Shown: in pieces, positions 51,704-60,367 of the stretch
Position numbering within the stretch: position 1 is the first letter of the stretch
How the letters are laid out: each line of letters begins with the position of its first letter
Assembly: GCF_003429085.1 (NCBI RefSeq)
Contig: NZ_QVTC01000034.1
Location: 1 to 64,000 of the forward strand
Source of the DNA: Bacillus sp. V59.32b
GTDB taxonomy: Bacteria; Bacillota; Bacilli; Bacillales; DSM-1321
Direction of reading: 5' to 3'
DNA length: 64,000 nt
Notes under the pieces: generated by a model
What the model was told of the DNA's origin: nothing
What the model saw: only the letters and a program-made list of their open reading frames with translations
Database searches by the model: none
Made by a program: the position numbers and the translations under genes

Positions 51704-53161
51704 TTATTCTTCATTGGCGGCAGTCAGTTCTTTGTCAAAGACGAGTTGTTCGTATAACTTTTTATATTGATCAGCCGATGCATCCCAGCTATAATTCGTC
51801 TTCATTGCTCTGTTGACCAACTTGCGCCATTTGTTGGACTGAAAGCGGTACAGCCAAACAGCTCTTTCGATCGTATATAGCATGTCGTGTGCATTATAAT
51901 TCGCAAAACTGAACCCATAGCCTTCGCCAGTGAATTCATTATAAGCGACTACGGAATCCTTAAGTCCTCCCGTTTCTCTAACGATAGGCAATGTACCGTA
52001 TCTGAGGGCGAGCAGCTGGCCAATCCCGCACGGTTCAAATTCGGATGGCATCAGAAACATATCAGAGCCGGCGTAAATCTTGCGTGCGAGCGTTTCATCA
52101 AAGTAATTTTCGAATCTGACCCGGTCAGGGTACTGTGCGGCTAAATCCCTCAAGGCCTGCTCATAGTGATGATCCCCAGTTCCAAGAACGACAAGCTGAA
52201 CATTCAGGTTCATGATTTCATGAAAAACACGTAAAATCAGGTCGATTCCTTTCTGTTCAACAAGCCTTGTCACCAATGATACGACCGGTACATCTCCGTG
52301 CAGTTGGAGATTTAAAGACTCCTGGAGCATCCGTTTGTTTTCCGGTTTCCCTTCATCATCCTGAAATGGGAAGTATATCGCTTCATCTGATGCGGGGTTA
52401 TATTCCTCATGGTCAATTCCATTTAGAATGCCAACCAATTTCGGCGTTCGCTTTCGCAAAAAACCATCGAGGTTCTCTCCATAATGCGGCATTTGAATTT
52501 CCGTTGCATATGTCGGACTCACGGTCGTCAAGTAATCCGAGAAGGAAAGGCCGGCCTTCAAATAGCTTACGTTCCCATGGAACTCCAGGGCATCCATGTT
52601 GAAATATAGATCGCTTAAATCCAGTAACTCCGCTAACACCGGTTTCGGATATATTCCTTGATAGCGAAGATTATGGATGGTGAAAACGGTCTTGATATCC
52701 TGATAAAAAGGATGGTTATGATAATGCGCCTTCAGCAAGACACTAACAGGTCCCGTCTGCCAGTCATGGCAATGGAGGACATCCGGTTTATCATCCAGGT
52801 GGGGCAATGCTTCCAACACCGCCCTTGAGAAAAACGCAAAGCGCTCTCCGTCATCAAAAAAGCCATAGCTGCCATGCCTTTTAAAATAATATTCATTATC
52901 TAAAAAATAATAGGTCACTTCCTGATGAATCAATTTTTCAATTCCGCAATACTGTTTTCTCCAGCCAACCGGTACTTCCACATTGGTTACAAAAGACATT
53001 TGCTCTTTAAAATGAAACGGCAGGTCCCCGTACTTCGGCAAGATTACACTTGCATTGATATCTTGTTTTTTTAATGCTTTGGGCAGAGTGCCAATAACGT
53101 CTCCGAGACCGCCTGTTTTAATAAACGGCACGCACTCGGATGCAGCAAACAATACATTCAT
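51704..53161 (-). CDS. glgA: Glycogen synthase
   Basis: 485 residues, GT5. ADP-glucose-binding N-terminal motif KTGGLGDVIG near residue 16, ..GTGDHHYEQALRDL and ..MPSEFEPCGIGQL in the C-terminal part. Adds ADP-glucose to the growing glycogen chain. ATG 53161 is the second ATG after GGAGG. Last gene of the glg operon; followed by the proBA T-box. Confidence 0.95.
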   Translation of the reverse strand: MNVLFAASECVPFIKTGGLGDVIGTLPKALKKQDINASVILPKYGDLPFHFKEQMSFVTNVEVPVGWRKQYCGIEKLIHQEVTYYFLDNEYYFKRHGSYGFFDDGERFAFFSRAVLEALPHLDDKPDVLHCHDWQTGPVSVLLKAHYHNHPFYQDIKTVFTIHNLRYQGIYPKPVLAELLDLSDLYFNMDALEFHGNVSYLKAGLSFSDYLTTVSPTYATEIQMPHYGENLDGFLRKRTPKLVGILNGIDHEEYNPASDEAIYFPFQDDEGKPENKRMLQESLNLQLHGDVPVVSLVTRLVEQKGIDLILRVFHEIMNLNVQLVVLGTGDHHYEQALRDLAAQYPDRVRFENYFDETLARKIYAGSDMFLMPSEFEPCGIGQLLALRYGTLPIVRETGGLKDSVVAYNEFTGEGYGFSFANYNAHDMLYTIERAVWLYRFQSNKWRKLVNRAMKTNYSWDASADQYKKLYEQLVFDKELTAANEE

Positions 53162-53174
53162 CACAAGTCCTCCG

Positions 53175-54284
53175 TCACATGATTTCCGCTTTTTTAATTA
53201 CTTTTGGATGGGATTCCGCCCCAACCACGACTGTTTCTTTTGTAATGATGGCTTGTTTATCCATAATTACATTTTCTATGTAAGCCCCTGCACCGATTTC
53301 CCCTTTTTGCATAATGATGCTGTTTTTGACAACGGCACCGGGATGGATTTTGACTCCGCGAAAAATAATGCTGTCTTCGACGATTCCTTCTATTTCACAG
53401 CCGTTTGCGATAAGTGAGTTGCTCGTCTTTGATAAAAGGCCATAGTTTACCGGAGCCTCGTGCTTTACTTTCGTATATAAATCCCATGAATCATAAAAGA
53501 ATGAACGGACAATCTTCGGATCGAGAAACGACATATTGCCTGAATAAAAACTGTCGACTGAATGGATAAAGGGCATTTCACCTGTGAAATGATAGGCTTT
53601 TACACGCAATGTATGAAGATTTGCCTTCACTGCATCTTTAATCAGATCATATTCATCATTTTCGACACATTTTATAATTAAGTCGATTAATAGGTTTTTA
53701 TTGATAACAAAAGTTTCTAAGCATACATGTTCGCCGTGCACGGGAGAGGTATAAAGCTCGATGTCTGTGACAGTACCTTCTGTATCACATGTACAGGTAT
53801 GATAAATCGGCTTTTCGACCGGTTTTCCATGATAATTTTTACAAACGACCGTGATATCCGCTCGCTCTGTCTTATGTTTGGCCACAACATCATTAAAATC
53901 AATCTTATTCACATGATGGCCAGGGGAAATGATGACCGTGTCCTCATCTGAACGCTGGAAAAACTCAAGATGGTCATAAAAATGCTGGAGGTCCCCTTGC
54001 AATTTTTCATCAGGATGGACGGGCGGCAATATGAATAACCCTCCATTTCTCCGGTCAAGATCCCATTCCTTTCCCGACCCTAAATGATCCATGATGGAAC
54101 GATATTTGTCTTTCGTTGCCACACCGACCTTTGTGATGGAGGCATGAATGAAATTCGACAAAGTAAAGTCGATAAGCCGATAGCGTCCGGCGAAGGGCAC
54201 GGATGCCATGCTGCGATGCTGTGTTAATTCTTTTAGAAATGGTTTTTCATTAATAGTATTAATAATTCCTAATACGTTGCCCAT
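53175..54284 (-). CDS. glgD: Glucose-1-phosphate adenylyltransferase subunit GlgD
   Basis: 369 residues. Homologous to GlgC but with the divergent N-terminal part (MGNVLGIINTINEKPFLKEL) typical of GlgD, so a non-catalytic or regulatory partner. C-terminal left-handed beta-helix (VVKNSIIMQKGEIGAGAYIE). In Bacillus GlgC and GlgD form the heterotetrameric pyrophosphorylase. ATG 54284 follows AGGGGTG; the codons before it overlap that site. Confidence 0.93.
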   Translation of the reverse strand: MGNVLGIINTINEKPFLKELTQHRSMASVPFAGRYRLIDFTLSNFIHASITKVGVATKDKYRSIMDHLGSGKEWDLDRRNGGLFILPPVHPDEKLQGDLQHFYDHLEFFQRSDEDTVIISPGHHVNKIDFNDVVAKHKTERADITVVCKNYHGKPVEKPIYHTCTCDTEGTVTDIELYTSPVHGEHVCLETFVINKNLLIDLIIKCVENDEYDLIKDAVKANLHTLRVKAYHFTGEMPFIHSVDSFYSGNMSFLDPKIVRSFFYDSWDLYTKVKHEAPVNYGLLSKTSNSLIANGCEIEGIVEDSIIFRGVKIHPGAVVKNSIIMQKGEIGAGAYIENVIMDKQAIITKETVVVGAESHPKVIKKAEIM

Positions 54285-54319
54285 ATCGATCACCCCTAAG
54301 ATTGTCTTTGATATTCGTC

Positions 54320-55465
54320 TTAAATATGTGTGAAAATCTTCTGTTTATCACCAATCAGGATCACCTCGTCTAATCCATCTGTAGGCTTGATGACCATTCC
54401 GTCTTCAATGACTGCGTTATTGGCGATAATCGCTTTCTCAATCGTTACATTTTTGCCAATGATCACATTCGGCATGATGACGGAATCATGAATCCTTGAA
54501 CCAGAACCGACCTCAACGTTATAAGAAAGGATTGAGCGATGTATATGCCCATATATCATGCTGCCTTCATTCACAAGCGATTGTTTGACTTCGGCCTCGG
54601 GTGCAATGTATTGCGGCGGGTGATTCGCATTTCCAGCGAAAATCTGCCAATTTTGATCATTGAGAGAGAAGGACGAATGTTCGTTCAACAAATCCATATG
54701 CGCTTCCCAAAGGCTTTGAATCGTCCCGACGTCCTTCCAATATCCATCGAAACGGTAAGCATACATCGAGTTTCCGTCGTTAAGCATTTTCGGAATGATA
54801 TCTTTTCCGAAATCGTTCGAAGAAGCCCGGTTTTGTTCATCCTGCATTAGATACTCCTTCAGGATCTTCCAGTTAAAAAGATATACTCCCATCGATGCGA
54901 GGTTGCTTTTTGGATCCTTCGGTTTTTCCTCAAATTCAATGATTTGGTCTGTGGCATCGGTGTTCATGATCCCAAAGCGGCTTGCCTCGTGCCAGGGTAC
55001 GGGAATGACGGCTATGGTTGCATTAGCACCATGCTCGATATGGAATTCAAGCAGCTTGTTATAATCCATTTTGTAAATATGATCACCAGAGATTATGACC
55101 ACATATTCGGGATCATATTGATCCACAAAATGAATGTTCTGATAAACGGCATTCGCTGTTCCTTCATACCATTGCCCGCCATTTTTCCCCTGATAAGGCG
55201 GGAGGACCGAGACACCGCCGTGATTGCGATCCAGGTCCCATGCGCTGCCTTTTCCCACATAAGAGTTTAGTAGATGTGGCTGATACTGTGTTAACACCCC
55301 GACTGTATCAATGTGAGAATGGGTGCAATTGCTTAGCGCAAAATCAATAATTCGATATTTCCCGCCAAAAGATACGGCCGGTTTTGCTAATTCATGTGTC
55401 AATTCTCCAAGTCTTGATCCTTGCCCGCCTGCCAATAACATTGCGATCCACTTTTTATCTGCCAT
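54320..55465 (-). CDS. glgC: Glucose-1-phosphate adenylyltransferase
   Basis: 381 residues. Nucleotidyltransferase domain with [20 protein letters not shown] near the N-terminus and ..[14 protein letters not shown]-terminal beta-helix (..[19 protein letters not shown]). Makes ADP-glucose from glucose-1-phosphate and ATP, the first committed glycogen step. GGGGGAG precedes ATG 55465. Overlaps glgB by 11 bases. Confidence 0.95.
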   Translation of the reverse strand: MADKKWIAMLLAGGQGSRLGELTHELAKPAVSFGGKYRIIDFALSNCTHSHIDTVGVLTQYQPHLLNSYVGKGSAWDLDRNHGGVSVLPPYQGKNGGQWYEGTANAVYQNIHFVDQYDPEYVVIISGDHIYKMDYNKLLEFHIEHGANATIAVIPVPWHEASRFGIMNTDATDQIIEFEEKPKDPKSNLASMGVYLFNWKILKEYLMQDEQNRASSNDFGKDIIPKMLNDGNSMYAYRFDGYWKDVGTIQSLWEAHMDLLNEHSSFSLNDQNWQIFAGNANHPPQYIAPEAEVKQSLVNEGSMIYGHIHRSILSYNVEVGSGSRIHDSVIMPNVIIGKNVTIEKAIIANNAVIEDGMVIKPTDGLDEVILIGDKQKIFTHI

Positions 55466-57401
55466 TATGGTCGACTCTCCCCCGCCGTTTTTTTGTTTGC
55501 TTCATAAAGATTGCTATACCTAATGGAGGAACGGTGATTTCCATGCTGAACCTTTGGTTGTGATAGGGCACTTTTTCAGCTTCGATGGCATCACTGTTAA
55601 CTCTTCCTGAGCCCCCGAAGTGATTGGCATCACTATTAAAAACTTCGATGAAACTACCATTCGCTGGAATTCCGATGCGATACTTATCGTAAACATGCGT
55701 GGAAAAATTACAAACGACGATGCTGTAATCTCCTTTGCGTTTTCCCTTTCTCATGAATGTCAGGACATTTTCATGATGGCTATGATCAATCCATCCGAAC
55801 CCGTCCGGTTCATGATCAAGCCGCCATAAACTAGATGTATCTTTATAAAAATGGTTCAGAGATTTGAGATAATGGTTAAGCTCTTGATGTGCCGGGTAAT
55901 CAAGAAGATGCCAATCCAGTTCCTCCTTGTCTTTCCACTCTGCAAACTGTCCAAGCTCGCTCCCCATGAACAATAGCTTTTTCCCTGGGTGCGTCATGAA
56001 GTAGCCGTATAGTAAACGTAAATTGGCGAATTTTTGCCAGTAATCTCCGGGCATTTTATCCAATAAGGAACGTTTCCCGTGCACGACATCATCATGTGAA
56101 AATGGAAGCACGAAATTCTCTGAAAAAGCATAGAAAAATGAAAAGGTTAAAAGATTGGGATGGTGTACCCGTTCCGAAGGTTCGAGTTTCATATATTTTA
56201 ATACATCATTCACCCAGCCCATATTCCACTTGTAGTTAAATCCTAAGCCCCCCTTATCGATGGGTGTTGTTACTAGCGGCCAGTCTGTTGCTTCCTCAGC
56301 CATCATCAGCGCCCCGGGATATTTCTTGAATACTGTTTCATTTAGCTTTTTCAGGAACCGGATGGCGGCTTCGTTTTCTTCTCCGCCAAATTCATTTTGA
56401 AGCCTTTCCGGCAAAGGATTGTCATGATTCAACAAAACCATCGAGGAAACGGCATCAACGCGAAAACCGTCAACATGGTAGACATCCATCCAAAACAGGA
56501 CGTTTGAAATGAGGAAGCTGACCACTTCCGGTTTCTCAAAATCAAAGCTGTACGTTCCCCATAAGGGGCGCTCAGCCCGTCTAGGGTCGATCGGCTCATA
56601 AAGGGGCGTGCCATCAAAACGACCCAGCCCGTGGATATCTTTGCAGAAATGGGCCGGAACCCAATCCAATATCACACCTATCCCTCTTTGGTGGCAGCGA
56701 TCAATGAAGTACATGAGATCTTCTGGTTTCCCATACCTGCTGGTTGCGGAAAAGAATCCAGTAATTTGATAGCCCCACGAACCGTCAAATGGATGTTCCA
56801 TCACCGGCATGAGTTCAATGTGGGTAAATCCGTTTGTGATCACGTGTTCAATCAGCTCGTCTGCAAGCTCACGATAGGTATAAGCCTGGCCATTTTTCTT
56901 TCTTTTCCACGATAAAAGGTTTACTTCGTAAATAAGCATCTGATTATGGTAGGAATCCGATTTTCCCCTGGCAGCCATCCATTTTCGGTCATTCCACTCA
57001 TATTGATCTACGGAGTGGATAATCGAAGCCGTATTCGGCCGTTCTTCGGAAAAGAATGCATAAGGGTCCGCTTTGAGAACGACATGATTCTCAGCGGTAT
57101 GAATCTCATATTTATATAAACTCCCCTCCTTCAGTCCCGGGATAAAGATGACCCAAGTACCGGTGCTTCGGATACGGCTCATTCTATGATTGGAGCCCTG
57201 CCAATGATTAAAATCACCTACGACAGAAACCTTTCTCGCATTTGGAGCCCATACGACAAACCGGACGCCTTCGACACCTTGTAATGTGGTCAGATGGGCA
57301 CCAAACGTTTTGTAACTTTCGTACAGAGTTCCTTCATGAAAAAGATATAAATCGTGTTCACTCGGAGTAATATTCTCCTTCATTTCGAGTGCAATATCCA
57401 A
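55455..57401 (-). CDS. glgB: 1,4-alpha-glucan branching enzyme
   Basis: 648 residues. CBM48 N-terminal domain ([20 protein letters not shown]), GH13_9 barrel with [22 protein letters not shown] (nucleophile Asp), AEEATDW (acid/base Glu) and [11 protein letters not shown]-terminal beta-domain. Introduces alpha-1,6 branches. The start is probably TTG 57401 preceded by AAGGGGTGATG (other reading begins at 57443 without ribosome site). Confidence 0.94.
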   Translation of the reverse strand: MDIALEMKENITPSEHDLYLFHEGTLYESYKTFGAHLTTLQGVEGVRFVVWAPNARKVSVVGDFNHWQGSNHRMSRIRSTGTWVIFIPGLKEGSLYKYEIHTAENHVVLKADPYAFFSEERPNTASIIHSVDQYEWNDRKWMAARGKSDSYHNQMLIYEVNLLSWKRKKNGQAYTYRELADELIEHVITNGFTHIELMPVMEHPFDGSWGYQITGFFSATSRYGKPEDLMYFIDRCHQRGIGVILDWVPAHFCKDIHGLGRFDGTPLYEPIDPRRAERPLWGTYSFDFEKPEVVSFLISNVLFWMDVYHVDGFRVDAVSSMVLLNHDNPLPERLQNEFGGEENEAAIRFLKKLNETVFKKYPGALMMAEEATDWPLVTTPIDKGGLGFNYKWNMGWVNDVLKYMKLEPSERVHHPNLLTFSFFYAFSENFVLPFSHDDVVHGKRSLLDKMPGDYWQKFANLRLLYGYFMTHPGKKLLFMGSELGQFAEWKDKEELDWHLLDYPAHQELNHYLKSLNHFYKDTSSLWRLDHEPDGFGWIDHSHHENVLTFMRKGKRKGDYSIVVCNFSTHVYDKYRIGIPANGSFIEVFNSDANHFGGSGRVNSDAIEAEKVPYHNQRFSMEITVPPLGIAIFMKQTKKRRGRVDHNGR

Positions 57402-57557
57402 GTTAGCATCACCCCTTCTTATTATGTAGTCGCTAATAAACAAAGATATGAATACATTCGATGCGAAAATTGCGAACCCTTTGACGAGGGCTGTCTATTA
57501 TTGTCGGAATCCAATAAACTACAAAGAACAGTACTTTAGTCCCTGAAGCCGAACACG

Positions 57558-57595
57558 AAAAAAGGACTTCCTATTACCAGGAAGCCCCCTTTTTC
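57558..57595 (-). terminator. Terminator after the GH15-like gene
   Basis: Minus strand: GGGGGCTTCCTGG, loop, AGGAAGTCCTTTTTT. It lies between the GH15-like gene (with repeat copy C) and glgB, so glgB likely has its own promoter or partial read-through. Confidence 0.75.
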
Positions 57596-57688
57596 ACTAT
57601 GCAGAAGGAAAGTTTCATTCCCTTTCTGCATAAGTGAGACCACGCTTAATCTCCGCCTATAAGGCGAACCGATCAGCAAGTGTTCGTT
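57596..57688 (-). repeat. Palindromic repeat, copy C
   Basis: Read on the minus strand it starts ~AACACTTGCTGATCGGTTCG, contains AGGCGGAGATTAAGCGTGGT and ends TGCAGAAAGGG...CTTTCCTTCTGCA. It abuts the stop codon of the GH15-like gene. Its first hairpin is the most diverged of the four copies. Confidence 0.75.
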
Positions 57689-58703
57689 ATTCTATTTTAT
57701 ATTTCCGTTCGTCCTTTTCGTTTCCTTCAATAAACAGATACGATAACGCAACCGCCCATGCCAGCGGTGTGTTCTTATTAGGTGTGTTTGTACCGCCGAT
57801 ATATAATTCCGGTACCTCCCAGTTTTCGGGAACGATGCGCTTTGTTTTGCTGATATATTCCTGTACTTTATCCATCATTCCAAGTTCCTTATAACACATT
57901 CCCATCCATGGCAGCCCGAAGCACCATTCGGCTTCGCTTCCTTCATTATAATACACATCATTTTCATAACGGATACAGCCATGCTTTCTCTCCAGCCTGC
58001 TTGAGATATTATTCAGGATTAGCAGGGCCGTATTGCGATCAACAATTCTATAAGGGAATATTAACGACAGTAAAGCCAAATCCGTTTCTTTTGTCTCACT
58101 TTCGCGTGGAAGCATGAAACGGAGCGTCTCTTCGCCTTTGTGGATGCTATCGTCGTCAACGTCAACCAGCATTTTGACAGCATGCAGGCCAGCGACACAT
58201 GCCCCGATACTTGAAGCATGAACCTCCATATTTTCTTCCCACATTCCATTATCCTTTGCCTGCCAATACTGTAAGCAATCTAGATATTGAACAAGCTTTT
58301 GAACAATTTGCAGATCTTTCTCATCCCTGATGACTTTCTTGCCGTGTCGGACTCCTTCTCCGACGCCCCATAGGAACCCTCCAATTGCATCATTTTGAGC
58401 ATGGCCCCATTCCACATGAAGCTCTGTTAAATCCTTTGCGTAGCGTGAATGGATAAATTCATAAAGATGTTGGGGTTTCTTTTTTGTGTGAATATCGATT
58501 TTCCATTCGTAATTTCTGAATAAATCGAACAAGCTGTGATAAGCCTTTTCATACCTTTCACATGGCGAATGCAAAAACGGCAATACGGTATAGACTACGT
58601 CCCGGATCCAAACATAATTGTAATCTTGAGAAACACTGGCTGTATAAGCACCGTTAGGAAGCCTCATCGTGTCAAGAACAGAAATCGCTTTTTCTGCATT
58701 CAT
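57687..58703 (-). CDS. GH15-like glucoamylase/trehalase-type enzyme
   Basis: 338 residues. Related to the (alpha/alpha)6 barrel of GH15 glycoside hydrolases: NYVWIRDVVYTVLPFLH near the N-terminus, WEENMEVHASSIGAC in the middle, and EAEWCFGLPWMGM with PELYIGGTNTPNKNTPLAWA at the C-terminus. Shorter than ordinary glucoamylases (about 600 residues and more) since it lacks the N-terminal beta-sandwich domain. Probably acts on alpha-glucan ends in the cytoplasm, no signal peptide. Sits upstream of glgB in the same direction. ATG 58703 follows AAGGAGTG. A cre-like site lies 95 bases upstream. Confidence 0.78.
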   Translation of the reverse strand: MNAEKAISVLDTMRLPNGAYTASVSQDYNYVWIRDVVYTVLPFLHSPCERYEKAYHSLFDLFRNYEWKIDIHTKKKPQHLYEFIHSRYAKDLTELHVEWGHAQNDAIGGFLWGVGEGVRHGKKVIRDEKDLQIVQKLVQYLDCLQYWQAKDNGMWEENMEVHASSIGACVAGLHAVKMLVDVDDDSIHKGEETLRFMLPRESETKETDLALLSLIFPYRIVDRNTALLILNNISSRLERKHGCIRYENDVYYNEGSEAEWCFGLPWMGMCYKELGMMDKVQEYISKTKRIVPENWEVPELYIGGTNTPNKNTPLAWAVALSYLFIEGNEKDERKYKIE

Positions 58704-58797
58704 GAACGTCACTCCTTAAAGATTGGATTATTATTCTTATTTTTCTCAAAATTGGCATGTTCTAAACAAAAAAACGGAAATAACGACAAAAACATTT

Positions 58798-58811
58798 TTG
58801 AAGCGCTTACA
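58798..58811 (-). promoter_or_regulatory. cre-like site upstream of the GH15-like gene
   Basis: Minus strand TGTAAGCGCTTCAA fits the CcpA cre pattern (TGNAANCGNTNNNA) and nearly equals the site at 34926. It is 95 bases upstream of the start, suggesting catabolite repression of the glycogen-related operon; no promoter was picked out with confidence. Confidence 0.5.
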
Positions 58812-58924
58812 ATGTTTCGATTCTGTAAACACCTGCTGCTTGTATGTTACTATTTTATTCACGACTGCCTGTTTTGACATCATTATTCTCGTAATAAAGT
58901 AGTAATAACGGCCCTTTTTCTATT

Positions 58925-59359
58925 TTATTTCGAAAACTCCTTAAATACGATGTACTTCTGGCCGATGTAGTTTGTAATCGTGTAAATACAGCTCCCAAGA
59001 AACACGGCCAAATCTTGTTGTGAAACTGGAGTGATATGGATCCGTTCACTGACCCAGCTGCTCGTGCTGTACGAAGCAAAATAACAGGAGAGAATGACAG
59101 AAACAAACAATAGACCACCTTTTTTAATGGACACGTCGCTTTTGAATGTAAATGCTCTATTTAATAAAAAGCTGATTACAGCACCTGCCCCGTTCCCAAT
59201 AAATGTGGAGAACCAATAGCTCACATGAAAAGTGTTCATGAGAATGAAAATAGCTGATAATCCTATACCTGTATTGATGATCCCTACCAGTAAAAAGCGG
59301 ACAAAGGAATTAGTTCGTTTCAGGCAGGTCTCTAAAATCAAGGCTAAATGTGTCATCAT
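58925..59359 (-). CDS. GtrA family membrane protein
   Basis: 144 residues, four membrane helices (..SFVRFLLVGIINTGIGLSAIF, ..FIGNGAGAVISFLLNRAFTF, ..). GtrA proteins flip or help transfer lipid-linked sugars. Part of a three-gene cassette with a GT2 glycosyltransferase and a large polytopic protein. The GT2 gene overlaps its beginning by ~50 bases and the ribosome site for the ATG at 59359 is weak (AAAGAGCGG); a start further in, near KRTNSFVRF, is possible. Confidence 0.82.
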   Translation of the reverse strand: MMTHLALILETCLKRTNSFVRFLLVGIINTGIGLSAIFILMNTFHVSYWFSTFIGNGAGAVISFLLNRAFTFKSDVSIKKGGLLFVSVILSCYFASYSTSSWVSERIHITPVSQQDLAVFLGSCIYTITNYIGQKYIVFKEFSK

Positions 59360-60347
59360 CCGCTCTTTCTTTATTTTTTAAATGAAGCGACATCGGCAGT
59401 GAATAGGAATCCAAATCGATAATATATTTCGGGCGGCGTTTGGACTCTTTGTAGATTTTGCCGATATATTCTCCAATCAAGCCAATGGCAATTAACTGCA
59501 ATCCTCCAATAAGCCAAATCGAGGTAATCAACGATGTCCAGCCGGTGGTCGTATTCCCAGAAAACTTTAGAATGAAAAAGTAACAGCCGAACAAAAAGCT
59601 GATTACAAAGGAAAGGATGCCAACGAACAAGACAAACCGGATTGGCGTTACGGAAAAGGAAGTAATGCCGTCGAACGCGAAGGCAAGCATTTTTTTCAAA
59701 GGATATTTGGTCTCCCCTGCCATTCGTTCCTTGCGATCATAGTGGACTTTTGCGGAGCTCAAGCCAATAAGCGGCACAATTCCGCGTAAAAACAAATTTA
59801 CTTCTTCAAATCGTTCCAATTCCTGAACGGCTCTTTTACTCATTAACCGAAAGTCCGCGTGATTATAGATTAGGTCCACGCCTAATTTGTTCATGAATTT
59901 GTAAAAGCCTTCCGCTGTGCTTCGTTTAAAGAATGAATCGCTCTCACGTTTTCTCCGGACACCATACACAACGTCAAATCCTTCCCGGTACTTTTCAACA
60001 AACACCCCAATAACCGCGATGTCATCCTGCAGGTCCGCGTCAATGGAGACTACGCAGTCGGACACATTCTTTGCCGTGAACAGCCCGGCCAGGAGCGCGT
60101 TTTGATGCCCAGCGTTTCTTGAGAGCTTCAAACCGGTTACCCATTCATTTTTTAAACTTTCTTTATGGATGATCTGCCATGTACGGTCCTTGCTTCCATC
60201 ATCAACGAATAAGATTTTACTTTTATCGGAAACAAGCTGACGGGCGGTCATGCTTGCTAACAGGTTTTGTAGCTGGCTAATCGTATCGGGCAGAACGTCC
60301 TCCTCATTAAAACAAGGTACTACAATCGTAAGAATTGGTTCAGACAT
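59310..60347 (-). CDS. Glycosyltransferase family 2 (DPM1/GtrB-like)
   Basis: 345 residues. GT-A domain: VVPCFNEEDVLPDTISQL, LFVDDGSKDRTW (DDG), and SIDADLQDD. Two C-terminal membrane helices (..VGILSFVISFLFGCYFFILK) complete the polyprenyl-phosphate mannosyltransferase-like layout. Transfers a sugar from a nucleotide donor to undecaprenyl phosphate. AGGAGG precedes ATG 60347. In B. subtilis the comparable gene is ykoT with neighbour ykoS (polytopic), as here; that analogy is from memory. Confidence 0.88.
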   Translation of the reverse strand: MSEPILTIVVPCFNEEDVLPDTISQLQNLLASMTARQLVSDKSKILFVDDGSKDRTWQIIHKESLKNEWVTGLKLSRNAGHQNALLAGLFTAKNVSDCVVSIDADLQDDIAVIGVFVEKYREGFDVVYGVRRKRESDSFFKRSTAEGFYKFMNKLGVDLIYNHADFRLMSKRAVQELERFEEVNLFLRGIVPLIGLSSAKVHYDRKERMAGETKYPLKKMLAFAFDGITSFSVTPIRFVLFVGILSFVISFLFGCYFFILKFSGNTTTGWTSLITSIWLIGGLQLIAIGLIGEYIGKIYKESKRRPKYIIDLDSYSLPMSLHLKNKERADDDTFSLDFRDLPETN

Positions 60348-60367
60348 ACATGCAACCTCCTAGGTGT

